Made by a program: the position numbers and the translations under genes. This document shows positions 9,523-19,122 of a stretch of DNA of 64,000 nucleotides, piece after piece (positions within the stretch are counted from its first letter, which is position 1; every line of letters begins with the position of its first letter). Where the stretch lies: positions 186,001-250,000 of the forward strand of contig LVAT01000013.1 of the NCBI GenBank assembly GCA_001604135.1, given 5' to 3'. Below the pieces are notes generated by a model. The model saw only the letters and a list, made by a program, of their open reading frames with translations, was not told the origin of the DNA and made no database searches. The DNA is from Clostridiales bacterium Firm_14 (lineage in GTDB: Bacteria > Bacillota > Clostridia > Saccharofermentanales > Saccharofermentanaceae).

Positions 9523-11147
9523 GTAGCGCTGTCGTTATTCATCTTTGACAGCTGGTCACGGCGCTTGACGCAAGGGATCTTGATCTCAAAGCAGGCACCG
9601 CCAGTTTCTTTGTTGTGTGCTTTTACCGTGCCGCCGTGCTCTTCAGCGATCGCAAGTGCCAGTGCAAGACCGATTCCGTGTTTACCGTCTGAGCCCTTTG
9701 AGAAACGCTCGAAAAGGTGATCAGCAACTTCAGGCGCGATACCCGGACCGTCATCTGAGATCTCAAATACAACGGAATCATCTTCCTTGTAGCATCTTAA
9801 GGTAACTGCGGTCTTGCAGTATCTCAGGCAGTTGGAGAAGATGTTTTCGAGACATCTGATGAGATCGTTCTCATTGCCGTAGATATAAGCGTTCCTGATC
9901 TTGATATCGTTGATGATAGCTTTGTCTTCGTGAATGAAGTTGCCTCTGACGCGGTCGATGATCGTATCACAGATCTTTCTGGCATTGATGGTCTGCTTCT
10001 TAACTTCGTAGTTGCCGGACTTGCTCATGTCCATCTTGGAGATGGAAAGGAGGTTCTCAACAAGGCCTGATAAACGTCCCGTCTCATCGATGATGACGTC
10101 TATGGCGTTATTTCTGTCTTCGTCGCTCTCGAAAACCCCGTATTTCAAGCCTTCCGCATAACCCTGGATAGACATCAGAGGCGTTCTTAATTCGTGTGAA
10201 GCATTCTGGAAGAAAGTCTTCTGTTCAATATCGGATTCTTCGAGCTTATAAGCCATCTGGTTCATTACGTCGCCCAATTCGGAGAGCTCTTTACTGACAA
10301 TATGACCCTTGAGGGGCTTAAAGTCACTTTTTGCGATCCTTTTTGCAAATCTCGAGAGCCTCTGGGTAGAGAAGATGAGAGGATAGGTCATGACGATACT
10401 TAAGACGCCGGCAATGATGATGGCAAGTAATGCGGCCTGGATCAACGCAAGTGAGTTGGTCGCCATGAATGAATAATATGAGGCTGAGTTTACATAGACG
10501 CAAAGATAGTAATTCGAGAAAAGATCCTCGATATTTGCTTCAGAATTAGGATCTGATAACTGAATATCGGGATTGTTGGGATCCTGCGGCTCAGTCTCTT
10601 TCTTTGGTGCAAAACCGACGGTTCTGTAATAGACGATGCTTCCGTCGAGATCGATCGTCTGGGTCTTGTTAAAGCTCTCATAGCCGCCTTCCTCGATGAC
10701 CTTATTGATTACTCTCATGGAAGTATTCGTGTAAGAGACAGAGTAATAAGCGTTCGGCCATAAAACGGTGAACTTGCCGGTCTTCTTGTCCAATGTATAG
10801 AGTGCGATGTTTGCCTGGTTCGAGAGGTTATCTGAAGTGGCGATCGAGTTTAAGAGGTAGGCTCTGATGCTGTCATCGGCATTCTCATATGTATTGTCGA
10901 GCTGAAGGGCAAATGCGCTGGTAAGGTTCACGGTGGATTCAACCGCATTATCGAGACGGCTGTTGCACTGGTCATCAATATAATCCTTGAAGATTGATTG
11001 GATATAGATGTTGATGATAAAAACGGCCAAAATGATAATAACGATCTCGACCGCAAAAAAGTGCAGCGAGATCGGTATTCTTATGGCCGATTTATTCTTG
11101 GATGGCTTTTTAGGTTTTAACCGTGCCTTATCAGGCTTTTCAGTCAT
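9519..11147 (-). CDS. Two-component sensor histidine kinase
   Basis: A 542-aa membrane kinase. A transmembrane helix near residues 27-50 is followed by an extracytoplasmic domain of about 175 residues and a second helix near 230-255. Then come a HAMP-like linker, the HisKA box ASHELRTPLMSIQGY with the phospho-accepting His, an N-box-like CLENIFSNCLRY and the ATP-lid motifs DDGPGIAPEV and HGIGLALALAIAEEHGG. It should sense an external cue and phosphorylate the response regulator encoded directly upstream. Its ATG overlaps the regulator stop by one base (TAATG), so the pair is translationally coupled. The ligand cannot be deduced; the sensor domain has no recognised motif. Confidence 0.95.
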   Translation of the reverse strand: MTEKPDKARLKPKKPSKNKSAIRIPISLHFFAVEIVIIILAVFIINIYIQSIFKDYIDDQCNSRLDNAVESTVNLTSAFALQLDNTYENADDSIRAYLLNSIATSDNLSNQANIALYTLDKKTGKFTVLWPNAYYSVSYTNTSMRVINKVIEEGGYESFNKTQTIDLDGSIVYYRTVGFAPKKETEPQDPNNPDIQLSDPNSEANIEDLFSNYYLCVYVNSASYYSFMATNSLALIQAALLAIIIAGVLSIVMTYPLIFSTQRLSRFAKRIAKSDFKPLKGHIVSKELSELGDVMNQMAYKLEESDIEQKTFFQNASHELRTPLMSIQGYAEGLKYGVFESDEDRNNAIDVIIDETGRLSGLVENLLSISKMDMSKSGNYEVKKQTINARKICDTIIDRVRGNFIHEDKAIINDIKIRNAYIYGNENDLIRCLENIFSNCLRYCKTAVTLRCYKEDDSVVFEISDDGPGIAPEVADHLFERFSKGSDGKHGIGLALALAIAEEHGGTVKAHNKETGGACFEIKIPCVKRRDQLSKMNNDSAT

Positions 11148-11887
11148 TAGTCCTGATTGTCTCCGTCGTCTTCGTCATCTGCTTCTTCTGTTGTTCTGTC
11201 TACGAGTCTGAAGCCGTAACCCCAGATAGTAGATATTTTAGCATCTGACTTGGAAATTTTCTTCCTTAATCTTTTGACGGTGTCATCAGCAACTCTGGTC
11301 TCGACCTGAGTCTCATAACCCCAGATCTTGTCCAGTAATTCAGCTCTGGATACGGCTCTGTCCCTGTTTGAGATGAGATATGTTAAGAGCTGGTATTCGT
11401 TAGGAGTAAGCGGGAGAGGCTTACCCTGCATGGTTGTTTCCTTAGTCTTTCTGTTGATGATGATGTCGGCAAATTCATAAACCGCATCATTATCAGGCTT
11501 ATCACCTGTCTTGCCCGTGATCTCTTCCTGTCTCTTAAGGATGGACTTAACCTTGGATACGAGCTTGATAGGGGAGAACGGCTTTGTGAAATAGTCGTCG
11601 CTGCCCATGTCGAGACCCTGAATATAGTCGGTGTCGCTGTCCTTTGCCGTGAGCATGATGATCGGCACGTTGGAAGTCTTACGGATCTCCTTAAGAATGA
11701 AGAAACCGTCGTGTCCGGGCATCATTACGTCCAATATGATCAGATCAGCAGGTGAATTGGAAAATACTTCAAAAAGCTTGTCGCCTGTAGGGAATCCTGT
11801 TACGTGGAAGCCCTCTCTCTCGAGGAATGTCTTAAGCAGGTTTCTGATGTTATCGTCATCGTCGGCGATATAAATAAGTTTGTTCAT
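11147..11887 (-). CDS. OmpR/PhoB-family response regulator
   Basis: A 246-aa regulator with an N-terminal receiver domain (acidic pocket ADDDDN, phospho-acceptor in LIILDVMMPGHDG, conserved Lys in FTKPFSP) and a C-terminal winged helix (LTPNEYQLLTYLISN, WGYGFRLV). It is the partner of the adjacent kinase. I chose the ATG at 11887 because GGAGAT sits immediately before it at proper spacing; the track start at 11899 would place that sequence inside the gene. The C-terminal tail is a short acidic stretch. TGCAAAT repeats in the upstream region could be its own binding sites. Confidence 0.95.
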   Translation of the reverse strand: MNKLIYIADDDDNIRNLLKTFLEREGFHVTGFPTGDKLFEVFSNSPADLIILDVMMPGHDGFFILKEIRKTSNVPIIMLTAKDSDTDYIQGLDMGSDDYFTKPFSPIKLVSKVKSILKRQEEITGKTGDKPDNDAVYEFADIIINRKTKETTMQGKPLPLTPNEYQLLTYLISNRDRAVSRAELLDKIWGYETQVETRVADDTVKRLRKKISKSDAKISTIWGYGFRLVDRTTEEADDEDDGDNQD

Positions 11888-11964
11888 TATTATCTCCATC
11901 TTCTCAAAATGAATTTACCCGCTTATTTTATATGAAAAAGAATTGTTATTAGGTCACAAAATGG

Positions 11965-11990
11965 TGCAAATGTGCGGAAATAGTGCAAAT
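11965..11990. promoter_or_regulatory. Direct TGCAAAT repeats between response regulator and galE
   Basis: TGCAAAT occurs at 11965-11971 and again at 11984-11990, with a related GCGGAAAT between them, giving an approximately 10-bp phase. OmpR-family dimers typically bind direct repeats with about 10-11 bp periodicity, so this may be an operator for the divergent regulator or galE. Inference only. Confidence 0.4.
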
Positions 11991-12056
11991 AACTTTAGTT
12001 TTGTCTATGTTTATGGTTAAATGTGTGTGCTTAAAAACGAAAGTCGAGGAGATATT

Positions 12057-13079
12057 ATGTCAACAGTACTTGTTACCGGCGGTAATGGTTATATTGGTTC
12101 ACATACAGTCATTTCTTTATTCGAGAACGGCTACGATGTTGTGATCGCTGACAATCTTTCTAACAGTAAGATGGAAGTTCAGAACCGTCTCGAAAAGATC
12201 ACCGGTAAGAGATTTAAGTTTTACAATGTCGATTGCTGCGATATTGATGCTTTAAGAAAAGTTTTCGAAGAGAACAAGATCGACGCGATCATTCATTTCG
12301 CAGGCCTCAAAGCAGTAGGCGAATCCGTTAAGATCCCTTTGGATTATTACTCCAACAACATCGATAGTATGATCAATGTATGCCGCCTCATGACTGAGTT
12401 CGGCGTTGATAAGCTCGTTTTCAGTTCTTCCGCTACAGTCTATGGCGAGAGCGAGGATGTTCCTTTTACTGAGGAGAGCCCTCTCGGAACATGCACAAAT
12501 CCTTACGGCTGGACAAAGTGGATGCTCGAACAGATCCTGAAGGATTACGCTAAATCAGAGCCTTCCAAGAGGATCTGTCTCTTAAGATATTTCAACCCCG
12601 TTGGTGCTCATGAGAGCGGTCTCATCGGCGAAGATCCCAGAGGAATTCCCAACAACCTTTTCCCTTACATTTCCAAGGTTGCCGGCGGCACATTGGACTG
12701 CCTCACGATCTTCGGTGACGATTACGACACACCGGACGGAACATGTCTTCGTGACTACATTCACGTAGTTGACCTTGCTGACGGTCACGTCAAGGCCATC
12801 CGTTATCTCGAGAAGACTGATGAATCCGTAAGCATCTTTAATATCGGTACCGGCAAGGGTACATCAGTAATCGAAGCTGTTAACGCATTTGAGAAAGCAT
12901 GCGGTCACGAGATCAATCACAAGATCGGTCCCAGAAGACCCGGCGATATTGCAGTCTGCTATGCATCCACTAAGAAAGCAGAAGAAGTGCTTGGCTTTAA
13001 GGCTAAGTACGGAATTGATGAGATGTGCTCATCCTGCTGGAAGTGGCAGACTATGAATCCGGAAGGTCTTAAGGACTAA
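12057..13079 (+). CDS. galE: UDP-glucose 4-epimerase
   Basis: A 340-aa GalE that interconverts UDP-glucose and UDP-galactose using tightly bound NAD. It has VTGGNGYIGSHT at the N-terminus, HFAGLKAVGES, the serine region SSSATVYG, and the catalytic YGWTK (YxxxK). DYIHVVDLADGH and the C-terminal RRPGDIA are typical of true GalE and separate it from generic epimerases. The ATG at 12057 is preceded by GAGGAGAT; the track start at 12021 lacks such a site. It lies just upstream of an LCP wall-polymer gene, which fits a supply of sugar nucleotides for cell-surface polysaccharide. Confidence 0.96.
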   Translation: MSTVLVTGGNGYIGSHTVISLFENGYDVVIADNLSNSKMEVQNRLEKITGKRFKFYNVDCCDIDALRKVFEENKIDAIIHFAGLKAVGESVKIPLDYYSNNIDSMINVCRLMTEFGVDKLVFSSSATVYGESEDVPFTEESPLGTCTNPYGWTKWMLEQILKDYAKSEPSKRICLLRYFNPVGAHESGLIGEDPRGIPNNLFPYISKVAGGTLDCLTIFGDDYDTPDGTCLRDYIHVVDLADGHVKAIRYLEKTDESVSIFNIGTGKGTSVIEAVNAFEKACGHEINHKIGPRRPGDIAVCYASTKKAEEVLGFKAKYGIDEMCSSCWKWQTMNPEGLKD

Positions 13080-13100
13080 GGGTTCATTTTTAGGAGATTT

Positions 13101-14324
13101 ATGGATAACAGAAACAGAAGTGTAAAGAATCATTCTGACGAAGAGGCTTCTTACTACGGTTTTTCGAAGGACGTAACCAAGAGAGCTTCCAAGGCTAAGC
13201 GTAAAGTCAAAAAACTTAACCACTTAAAACTTCGTCTGATCTTCGGTACATTGGCTGCGCTCTTAGGTGTTGTCATAGGACTTGCTCTCTTCGGTGTCTG
13301 GTACAAGGATTATCTCTTAAACCAGATTACTTATGAGACATCTTCGCCCGATGAAGTTGCTACGATCATTGATGAATACGGTGATACCGTTTTGTTGGGC
13401 GATCTGACTGAAAGCACGCAGTTTAGTGTGTTCCAGGATGAGCCGATCAAGAATTTCCTTCTTATAGGTATCGACAGCAGATCCAAGAAATACAGCAGCG
13501 ACGGTAAGGGCGACAGATCAGATGTCATCGTTGTAATGTCAGTTGATTCCAACAAGGGAACCATCAAGCTCGTGTCGATTGCAAGAGACTCGTATGCTTA
13601 TTTCCCGGGCTATTCAAAGCCCCATAAGATCAATGCGGCGATGTCTTACGGCGGACCTGCTCTTCTTCAGGCAACTGTCGAAAGTTGTTTAAGGATCAAG
13701 ATCGACGGCTATGCATATGTTAACTTCAGCAACATGGCTCAGATAATCGACGCCGTTGGCGGCGTATACGTAAACATGACTTCAGGTGAGAAGAAGGTCG
13801 CAAACCAGTATATCCGCGAGCTTTCCAAGAGCGCTGCCCTGATCACCGATACCGGTGACGGCACCTGGCTTAACGGTACCCAGGCAGTAGCTTACGCGAG
13901 AGTCAGATATGTAGGTAACGGCGACTACGAGCGTATGGAAAGACAGATCGAAGTATTAAGAAGCCTCATGACCCAGTATATGAAGCTGTCGGCTACCAAA
14001 AAGCTCGCCTGCATGGATGACGTTCTCGGTTCCATCGTTACCAATATCGATAAGAAAGATATCGAGAAATACGCATTCGACTTCCTTCCTTCGCTTAAGA
14101 AGGCCGAGATGCAGTACATCCAGCTTCCGATCGACGGATGCCTTAACCAGGGTACATACGGCGGCGAGTGGAGTATGCGTGTCAACTGGAACGCAATGAT
14201 CCCTTATATTCAGCAATTCTTCTATGGCAAGAAGTATGATTTCGATCCTGTGAAAATTCCGCCTAAAGCACCGGAATTAAGTGATTGTAAGACTGATATA
14301 CCTCTCGAAAAACTCATTCATTAG
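13101..14324 (+). CDS. LytR-CpsA-Psr (LCP) family wall-polymer ligase
   Basis: A 407-aa protein with a basic cytoplasmic N-terminus and one transmembrane helix at about residues 46-67. The extracellular LCP domain follows: FLLIGIDSRSK, RSDVIVVMSVD, VSIARDSYAYFP, HKINAAMSYGG, VNFSNMAQIIDAVGGV and YARVRYVGNGDYERMERQ. The conserved Arg and Asp residues that bind the polyprenyl-pyrophosphate headgroup are present. LCP enzymes transfer teichoic acids or capsular polymers from the lipid carrier onto peptidoglycan. The gene is 21 bp downstream of galE and has its own RBS (AGGAG). A sigma-A promoter for groES begins after its stop. Confidence 0.94.
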   Translation: MDNRNRSVKNHSDEEASYYGFSKDVTKRASKAKRKVKKLNHLKLRLIFGTLAALLGVVIGLALFGVWYKDYLLNQITYETSSPDEVATIIDEYGDTVLLGDLTESTQFSVFQDEPIKNFLLIGIDSRSKKYSSDGKGDRSDVIVVMSVDSNKGTIKLVSIARDSYAYFPGYSKPHKINAAMSYGGPALLQATVESCLRIKIDGYAYVNFSNMAQIIDAVGGVYVNMTSGEKKVANQYIRELSKSAALITDTGDGTWLNGTQAVAYARVRYVGNGDYERMERQIEVLRSLMTQYMKLSATKKLACMDDVLGSIVTNIDKKDIEKYAFDFLPSLKKAEMQYIQLPIDGCLNQGTYGGEWSMRVNWNAMIPYIQQFFYGKKYDFDPVKIPPKAPELSDCKTDIPLEKLIH

Positions 14325-14351
14325 AGTTTTTGACTTTTTTTGATTTTCGTA

Positions 14352-14380
14352 TTGACAGTCTCGGTTTAAAGAATTATATT
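14352..14380 (+). promoter_or_regulatory. Sigma-A promoter of groES-groEL
   Basis: TTGACA at 14352-14357 and TATATT at 14375-14380 are separated by exactly 17 bp, a near-perfect vegetative promoter placed immediately before the CIRCE operator. Confidence 0.92.
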
Positions 14381-14389
14381 TTGTTGTGG

Positions 14390-14416
14390 TTAGCACTTAA
14401 GGGTTAAGAGTGCTAA
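14390..14416 (+). promoter_or_regulatory. CIRCE operator (HrcA binding site)
   Basis: TTAGCACTT, nine bases, then GAGTGCTAA matches the CIRCE consensus TTAGCACTC-N9-GAGTGCTAA with one mismatch in the left arm. It lies about ten bases downstream of the -10 box, so HrcA bound there would block the groESL transcript start and be released on heat or misfolding stress. Confidence 0.96.
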
Positions 14417-14447
14417 CCGCAATTTCATTGTATTGGAGGTCTTTTTT

Positions 14448-14735
14448 ATGACAATTAAGCCCTTAGCAGATAAGGTAGTAGTAAAGAAACTTCAGGCTGA
14501 AGAGACAACAAAGAGCGGCATTATCCTGTCCTCAGGTGCTCAGCAGAAGCCTCAGATCGCAGAGATCATCGCAGTCGGTCCCGGCGGAATCGTAGACGGC
14601 AATGAGATAAAGATGGAAGTTCAGGTTGGCCAGAAGGTCATCATCCGTGACTATGCCGGCACAAACGTAAAGCTCGACGGTGAGGAATACATTATCGTTC
14701 GTCAGGACGACATCGCTGCTATCGTTGAAGATTGA
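14448..14735 (+). CDS. groES: Co-chaperonin GroES (Hsp10)
   Basis: A 95-aa GroES, the heptameric lid of the GroEL folding chamber. It has [13 protein letters not shown], the mobile loop around [11 protein letters not shown], and [10 protein letters not shown] with [17 protein letters not shown], all standard. The ATG at 14448 sits after TTGGAGG; the track start at 14433 lies upstream of this RBS. Expression should be controlled by the HrcA/CIRCE site upstream. groEL follows 24 bp downstream with its own GGAGG. Confidence 0.98.
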   Translation: MTIKPLADKVVVKKLQAEETTKSGIILSSGAQQKPQIAEIIAVGPGGIVDGNEIKMEVQVGQKVIIRDYAGTNVKLDGEEYIIVRQDDIAAIVED

Positions 14736-14741
14736 TAATAA

Positions 14742-16373
<1,632 letters not shown>

Positions 16374-16387
16374 TCGTTCGCAATACT

Positions 16388-16441
16388 AATTTTCGCGAGC
16401 GGGGCTTCCGCGCTACGCTTGTGCAGAAGCTCGCGAAAATT
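16388..16441 (+). other. Long-stem hairpin downstream of groEL
   Basis: AATTTTCGCGAGC and GCTCGCGAAAATT form a perfect 13-bp inverted repeat around a 28-nt GC-rich loop that contains a competing GCTTC/GAAGC pairing. There is no U-tract directly after it, so it may act as an mRNA 3' stabiliser or be a remnant repeat rather than a terminator. The gene-free stretch 16374-16728 holds this hairpin, a terminator, repeated motifs and a promoter. Confidence 0.6.
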
Positions 16442-16473
16442 ATATTGCTCACTTACAGAAGTATTAATTTTTT

Positions 16474-16505
16474 GGACCGCTCCGGGTTGGGGCGGTTCTT
16501 TTTTG
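16474..16505 (+). terminator. Rho-independent terminator of groESL
   Basis: GGACCGCTCC and GGGGCGGTTC pair as a 10-bp stem with G-T pairs around GGGTT, followed by a run of T residues. Second hairpin after groEL and the likely transcript end. Confidence 0.85.
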
Positions 16506-16530
16506 TAGATTTTCTGTTTGCCGGTTTTCT

Positions 16531-16644
16531 ATGGACGCAAAATGAGACAGAAATGAATAAAACCGTCTCTAAAATCGTCCATGAGGCCTCTGATAGACGA
16601 AGATTGGGACGAATTTAGCCAAAACCGTCTCAGTTTCCGTCCAT
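16531..16644. repeat. Short interspersed inverted motifs (ATGGACG / GAGAC)
   Basis: ATGGACGCAAAATGAGAC at 16531 is followed by AAAACCGTCTCTAAAATCGTCCATGA and then AAAACCGTCTCAGTTTCCGTCCATGA near 16619-16645. The last two are imperfect direct copies, and both are inverted relative to the first. This makes nested imperfect palindromes with no coding potential. They may be a miniature repeat or a regulatory site; nothing in the sequence decides it. Confidence 0.55.
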
Positions 16645-16702
16645 GATCTATGCGATGAACAGCCTTACCGATTTATCTTTTTACTAAAATCTCCCAGTTG
16701 TG

Positions 16703-16708
16703 TATAAT
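16703..16708 (+). promoter_or_regulatory. Probable -10 box for the 16729 gene
   Basis: TATAAT in TGTGTATAATTAC lies about 20 bp before the GAGGTG ribosome-binding site of the next gene. No clear -35 box is visible. Confidence 0.5.
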
Positions 16709-16728
16709 TACTCTGTTTGAGGTGAATC

Positions 16729-17307
16729 ATGCTACAGGACAGTTTTATTGAGACAAGCGTTACGCGCAAGACAGGCTTTACAGAGGTTATATTCAACACC
16801 TTCCTTATTACGGCCTGCATTATCACGGTTTTCTTCGTTAATTTCATTCCACTCTCATTGGGATATAATGCCTGGTTTATCACGGGTATCATTTCATTTG
16901 GCATTGTTGCGGGTGTTGTTATCCTCATCAAGCGCGAAAAGAAGATCTATGAGATAGAGATGTCCAATGACCTTGTAGACTGTGCTGTCATCAACGGCGA
17001 TAACAAGCGTGATGACCTTATAAGCTTTTCAATCAAGGATTGCGATTATATCGGACCTGTTACTTCTGACAGGTTTGAATCAGACAGGGCAAATGCCTAC
17101 TATGTGGTCAGGATGACCGATTTCAAGAATTTCGATATCGAAGATACATACTGGTATTTCCTTGTTACTCAGGAAGGCGCCTCCATAATGGTCGTTTTCC
17201 ACTATAAGGATGAGATGTACCAGGTGTTCAGAAGATATAATCCGAGGAATACCATCCCCATGAATAAGCTGCCTAAGAAGGCAACTAAGGAAGAAGAAAA
17301 TGTCTGA
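16729..17307 (+). CDS. Hypothetical two-helix membrane protein (DUF6106-like)
   Basis: A 192-aa protein with two predicted transmembrane helices at about residues 20-41 (FNTFLITACIITVFFVNF) and 46-66, then a basic stop-transfer stretch (KREKKIYEIE) and a cytoplasmic domain rich in beta-like segments. The architecture recalls small clostridial proteins annotated DUF6106, but this is from memory and uncertain. It overlaps the acyl-ACP thioesterase start by 8 bp, so the two are co-translated. The tail is charged (KKATKEEENV). Start: ATG 16729 after GAGGTG. Function unknown. Confidence 0.75.
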   Translation: MLQDSFIETSVTRKTGFTEVIFNTFLITACIITVFFVNFIPLSLGYNAWFITGIISFGIVAGVVILIKREKKIYEIEMSNDLVDCAVINGDNKRDDLISFSIKDCDYIGPVTSDRFESDRANAYYVVRMTDFKNFDIEDTYWYFLVTQEGASIMVVFHYKDEMYQVFRRYNPRNTIPMNKLPKKATKEEENV

Positions 17308-18070
17308 ATTTCTAACATATACGGATATGGAAGTCTATTGCAAGGCGACTGAATGCGGCATAGGCGATAAATTGTACTGCTCCACATTGATAGGCGATCT
17401 TCAGGAAGCTGCGGAGAGGGGCTCCAATGCGATGGGATTCGGCACTGATTTCCTTAAGGAAAATGAGATCTGCTGGATAATCCTTAAGATGAGGCTTCAG
17501 TTTACCGAGCTTCCTTCCTGGCATGACACTTTCAAGATCAGGACATGGGGCAGTTATATCGATAAGTTCTATTTCGGCCGTGAATTTGAGATCTTTAGCT
17601 CAGATAACAGGCAGATAGGCAAGGCAACATCTGTATGGATCCTTGCAGACTGGAATACCCACAGGCCGGTAATTCCGCAGAAAAGGTCCGAATTGCCTCT
17701 CCCGGTCGTTCAGAATCCTGTTCTTGTATTTGATGAGAAAGCTCCTAAGATCCGTTTCCCGGAACGTAATGAGATTGCAGGTGATATCGAAAAGCCTGTA
17801 ATTATCAAATATGCTGATTATAACGAGCTCGACCGTAACAGGCATGTCAATAATTCACGTTATACCGCATGGGCTTATGATGCCCTGTTTAAGTGCGGTT
17901 ATGACGTCACGAAGATCGAAGACCTCGTGATCAACTATAACAGTGAAGTTAAGGCAGGGGAGAAGGTCGAGCTGTTTATATCCAAAAATGAGGACAAGGT
18001 TACTGTTTTCGGCTACAAAAACATCGATACGAAGGTTTTTGCCGTTGAAATGACCATGAGAAACGCCTGA
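17300..18070 (+). CDS. Acyl-ACP thioesterase (FatA/FatB type)
   Basis: A 256-aa double hot-dog thioesterase that hydrolyses acyl-ACP to release free fatty acids. Typical stretches are an N-terminal hot-dog with GDKLYCSTLIGDLQEAAE, then FTELPSWHDTFKIRTWGSY, KATSVWILADWNTHRP and, in the second hot-dog, YNELDRNRHVNNSRYTAW. The last contains the Asn-x-His residues associated with catalysis in this family. No signal peptide. It is translationally coupled to the preceding membrane protein; a poly-T-rich tract and a fresh promoter follow, so the pair is probably its own unit. Confidence 0.93.
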   Translation: MSEFLTYTDMEVYCKATECGIGDKLYCSTLIGDLQEAAERGSNAMGFGTDFLKENEICWIILKMRLQFTELPSWHDTFKIRTWGSYIDKFYFGREFEIFSSDNRQIGKATSVWILADWNTHRPVIPQKRSELPLPVVQNPVLVFDEKAPKIRFPERNEIAGDIEKPVIIKYADYNELDRNRHVNNSRYTAWAYDALFKCGYDVTKIEDLVINYNSEVKAGEKVELFISKNEDKVTVFGYKNIDTKVFAVEMTMRNA

Positions 18071-18130
18071 GTTCTCAATAACTTTTGCTTTTTTGCTCCT
18101 TTTTACGCTTTTTTGTTTTTCTTACTTTGT

Positions 18131-18136
18131 TATAAT
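18131..18136 (+). promoter_or_regulatory. Probable -10 box of the ABC/Gld-like operon
   Basis: TATAAT in TTTGTTATAATAGAG lies about 30 bp before the ATG at 18169 and follows a long T-rich tract. The -35 is not clear. Confidence 0.55.
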
Positions 18137-18168
18137 AGAGAGTTGTATCAGACTTTCTGGAGGTAGCA

Positions 18169-19122
18169 ATGATCGAGATTAATAATCTTGTGAAGAGATA
18201 TGGCGACAAAAAAGCCGTAAAAGGTATCTCGTTCACAGTCAATGACGGTGAAGTCCTCGGTTTTCTGGGTCCTAATGGTGCCGGCAAGACCACAACTATG
18301 AACATCATTACCGGATATCTTTCTTCAACATCCGGAACAGTTAAGGTAAACGGCCACGATATCCTTGAGGAACCTGAACTTGCCAAGAAAGAGATCGGCT
18401 ATCTCCCTGAGAATCCGCCTCTCTATAATGATATGACCGTAAAGGATTATCTGAACTTTATCTGCGATCTTAAGGGCGTAGCTAAGGAAAAGCGTAAGAG
18501 CCAGCTTGAGAGCATCGTTGCAATGGTCAAGATCTCCGATGTCTATTACAGACTCATCGGGAATCTCTCCAAGGGATATAAGCAGAGAGTCGGTATTGCA
18601 CAGGCATTGGTCGGTAATCCTTCCATCCTGATTCTTGATGAGCCCACTGTCGGTCTTGACCCGAGTCAGATCATTGAGATCAGAAGGCTCATAAAAGCAC
18701 TTTCGAAGAATCACTCGGTCATCATCAGTTCTCACATTCTTTCAGAAATTCAGGAGATCGCAGACAGGGTAGTAATCATAAACAGAGGAAAGATCGCAGC
18801 CATCGATACGATCACTGACCTTTCCAAGAGATTGTCCGGACAGTCGAAGGTACTTCTTACATTTATAGGTCCTGTCAATGATGCCGTTGCAAAGATAAGA
18901 ACGGTGAAGGGCGTCAGTTCAGCGATCTCACGTGTTGCTAACAACAAGTTCTCACAGATGGAGATCACGATTCCCGCAAACGATACAGCTGAGACGAGGA
19001 TCGCAATATTCAACCTGATGGCAAGGGAAGGCTGGCCAATCTTAGAGCTCAGATCGCTCGATCCGTCACTTGAAGAGATATTCTTGAACATTACTTCCGG
19101 AAAAGGAGGCGTTAAATCATGA
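18169..19122 (+). CDS. ABC transporter ATP-binding protein (GldA/NatA-like)
   Basis: A 317-aa ABC ATPase. Walker A is GPNGAGKTT, the Q-loop region is IGYLPENPPLYNDMTV, the signature reads LSKGYKQRVGIAQAL, Walker B is SILILDEPTVGLDP and the switch His is in VIISSHILSEIQ. The C-terminal ~80 residues after the ATPase core are typical of ABC-2 export systems. The next two genes encode an ABC-2 permease and a GldG-like protein, so this should power that complex at the membrane. The downstream start ATG lies within its last codons (4-bp overlap). RBS GGAGG precedes the ATG. Confidence 0.95.
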   Translation: MIEINNLVKRYGDKKAVKGISFTVNDGEVLGFLGPNGAGKTTTMNIITGYLSSTSGTVKVNGHDILEEPELAKKEIGYLPENPPLYNDMTVKDYLNFICDLKGVAKEKRKSQLESIVAMVKISDVYYRLIGNLSKGYKQRVGIAQALVGNPSILILDEPTVGLDPSQIIEIRRLIKALSKNHSVIISSHILSEIQEIADRVVIINRGKIAAIDTITDLSKRLSGQSKVLLTFIGPVNDAVAKIRTVKGVSSAISRVANNKFSQMEITIPANDTAETRIAIFNLMAREGWPILELRSLDPSLEEIFLNITSGKGGVKS

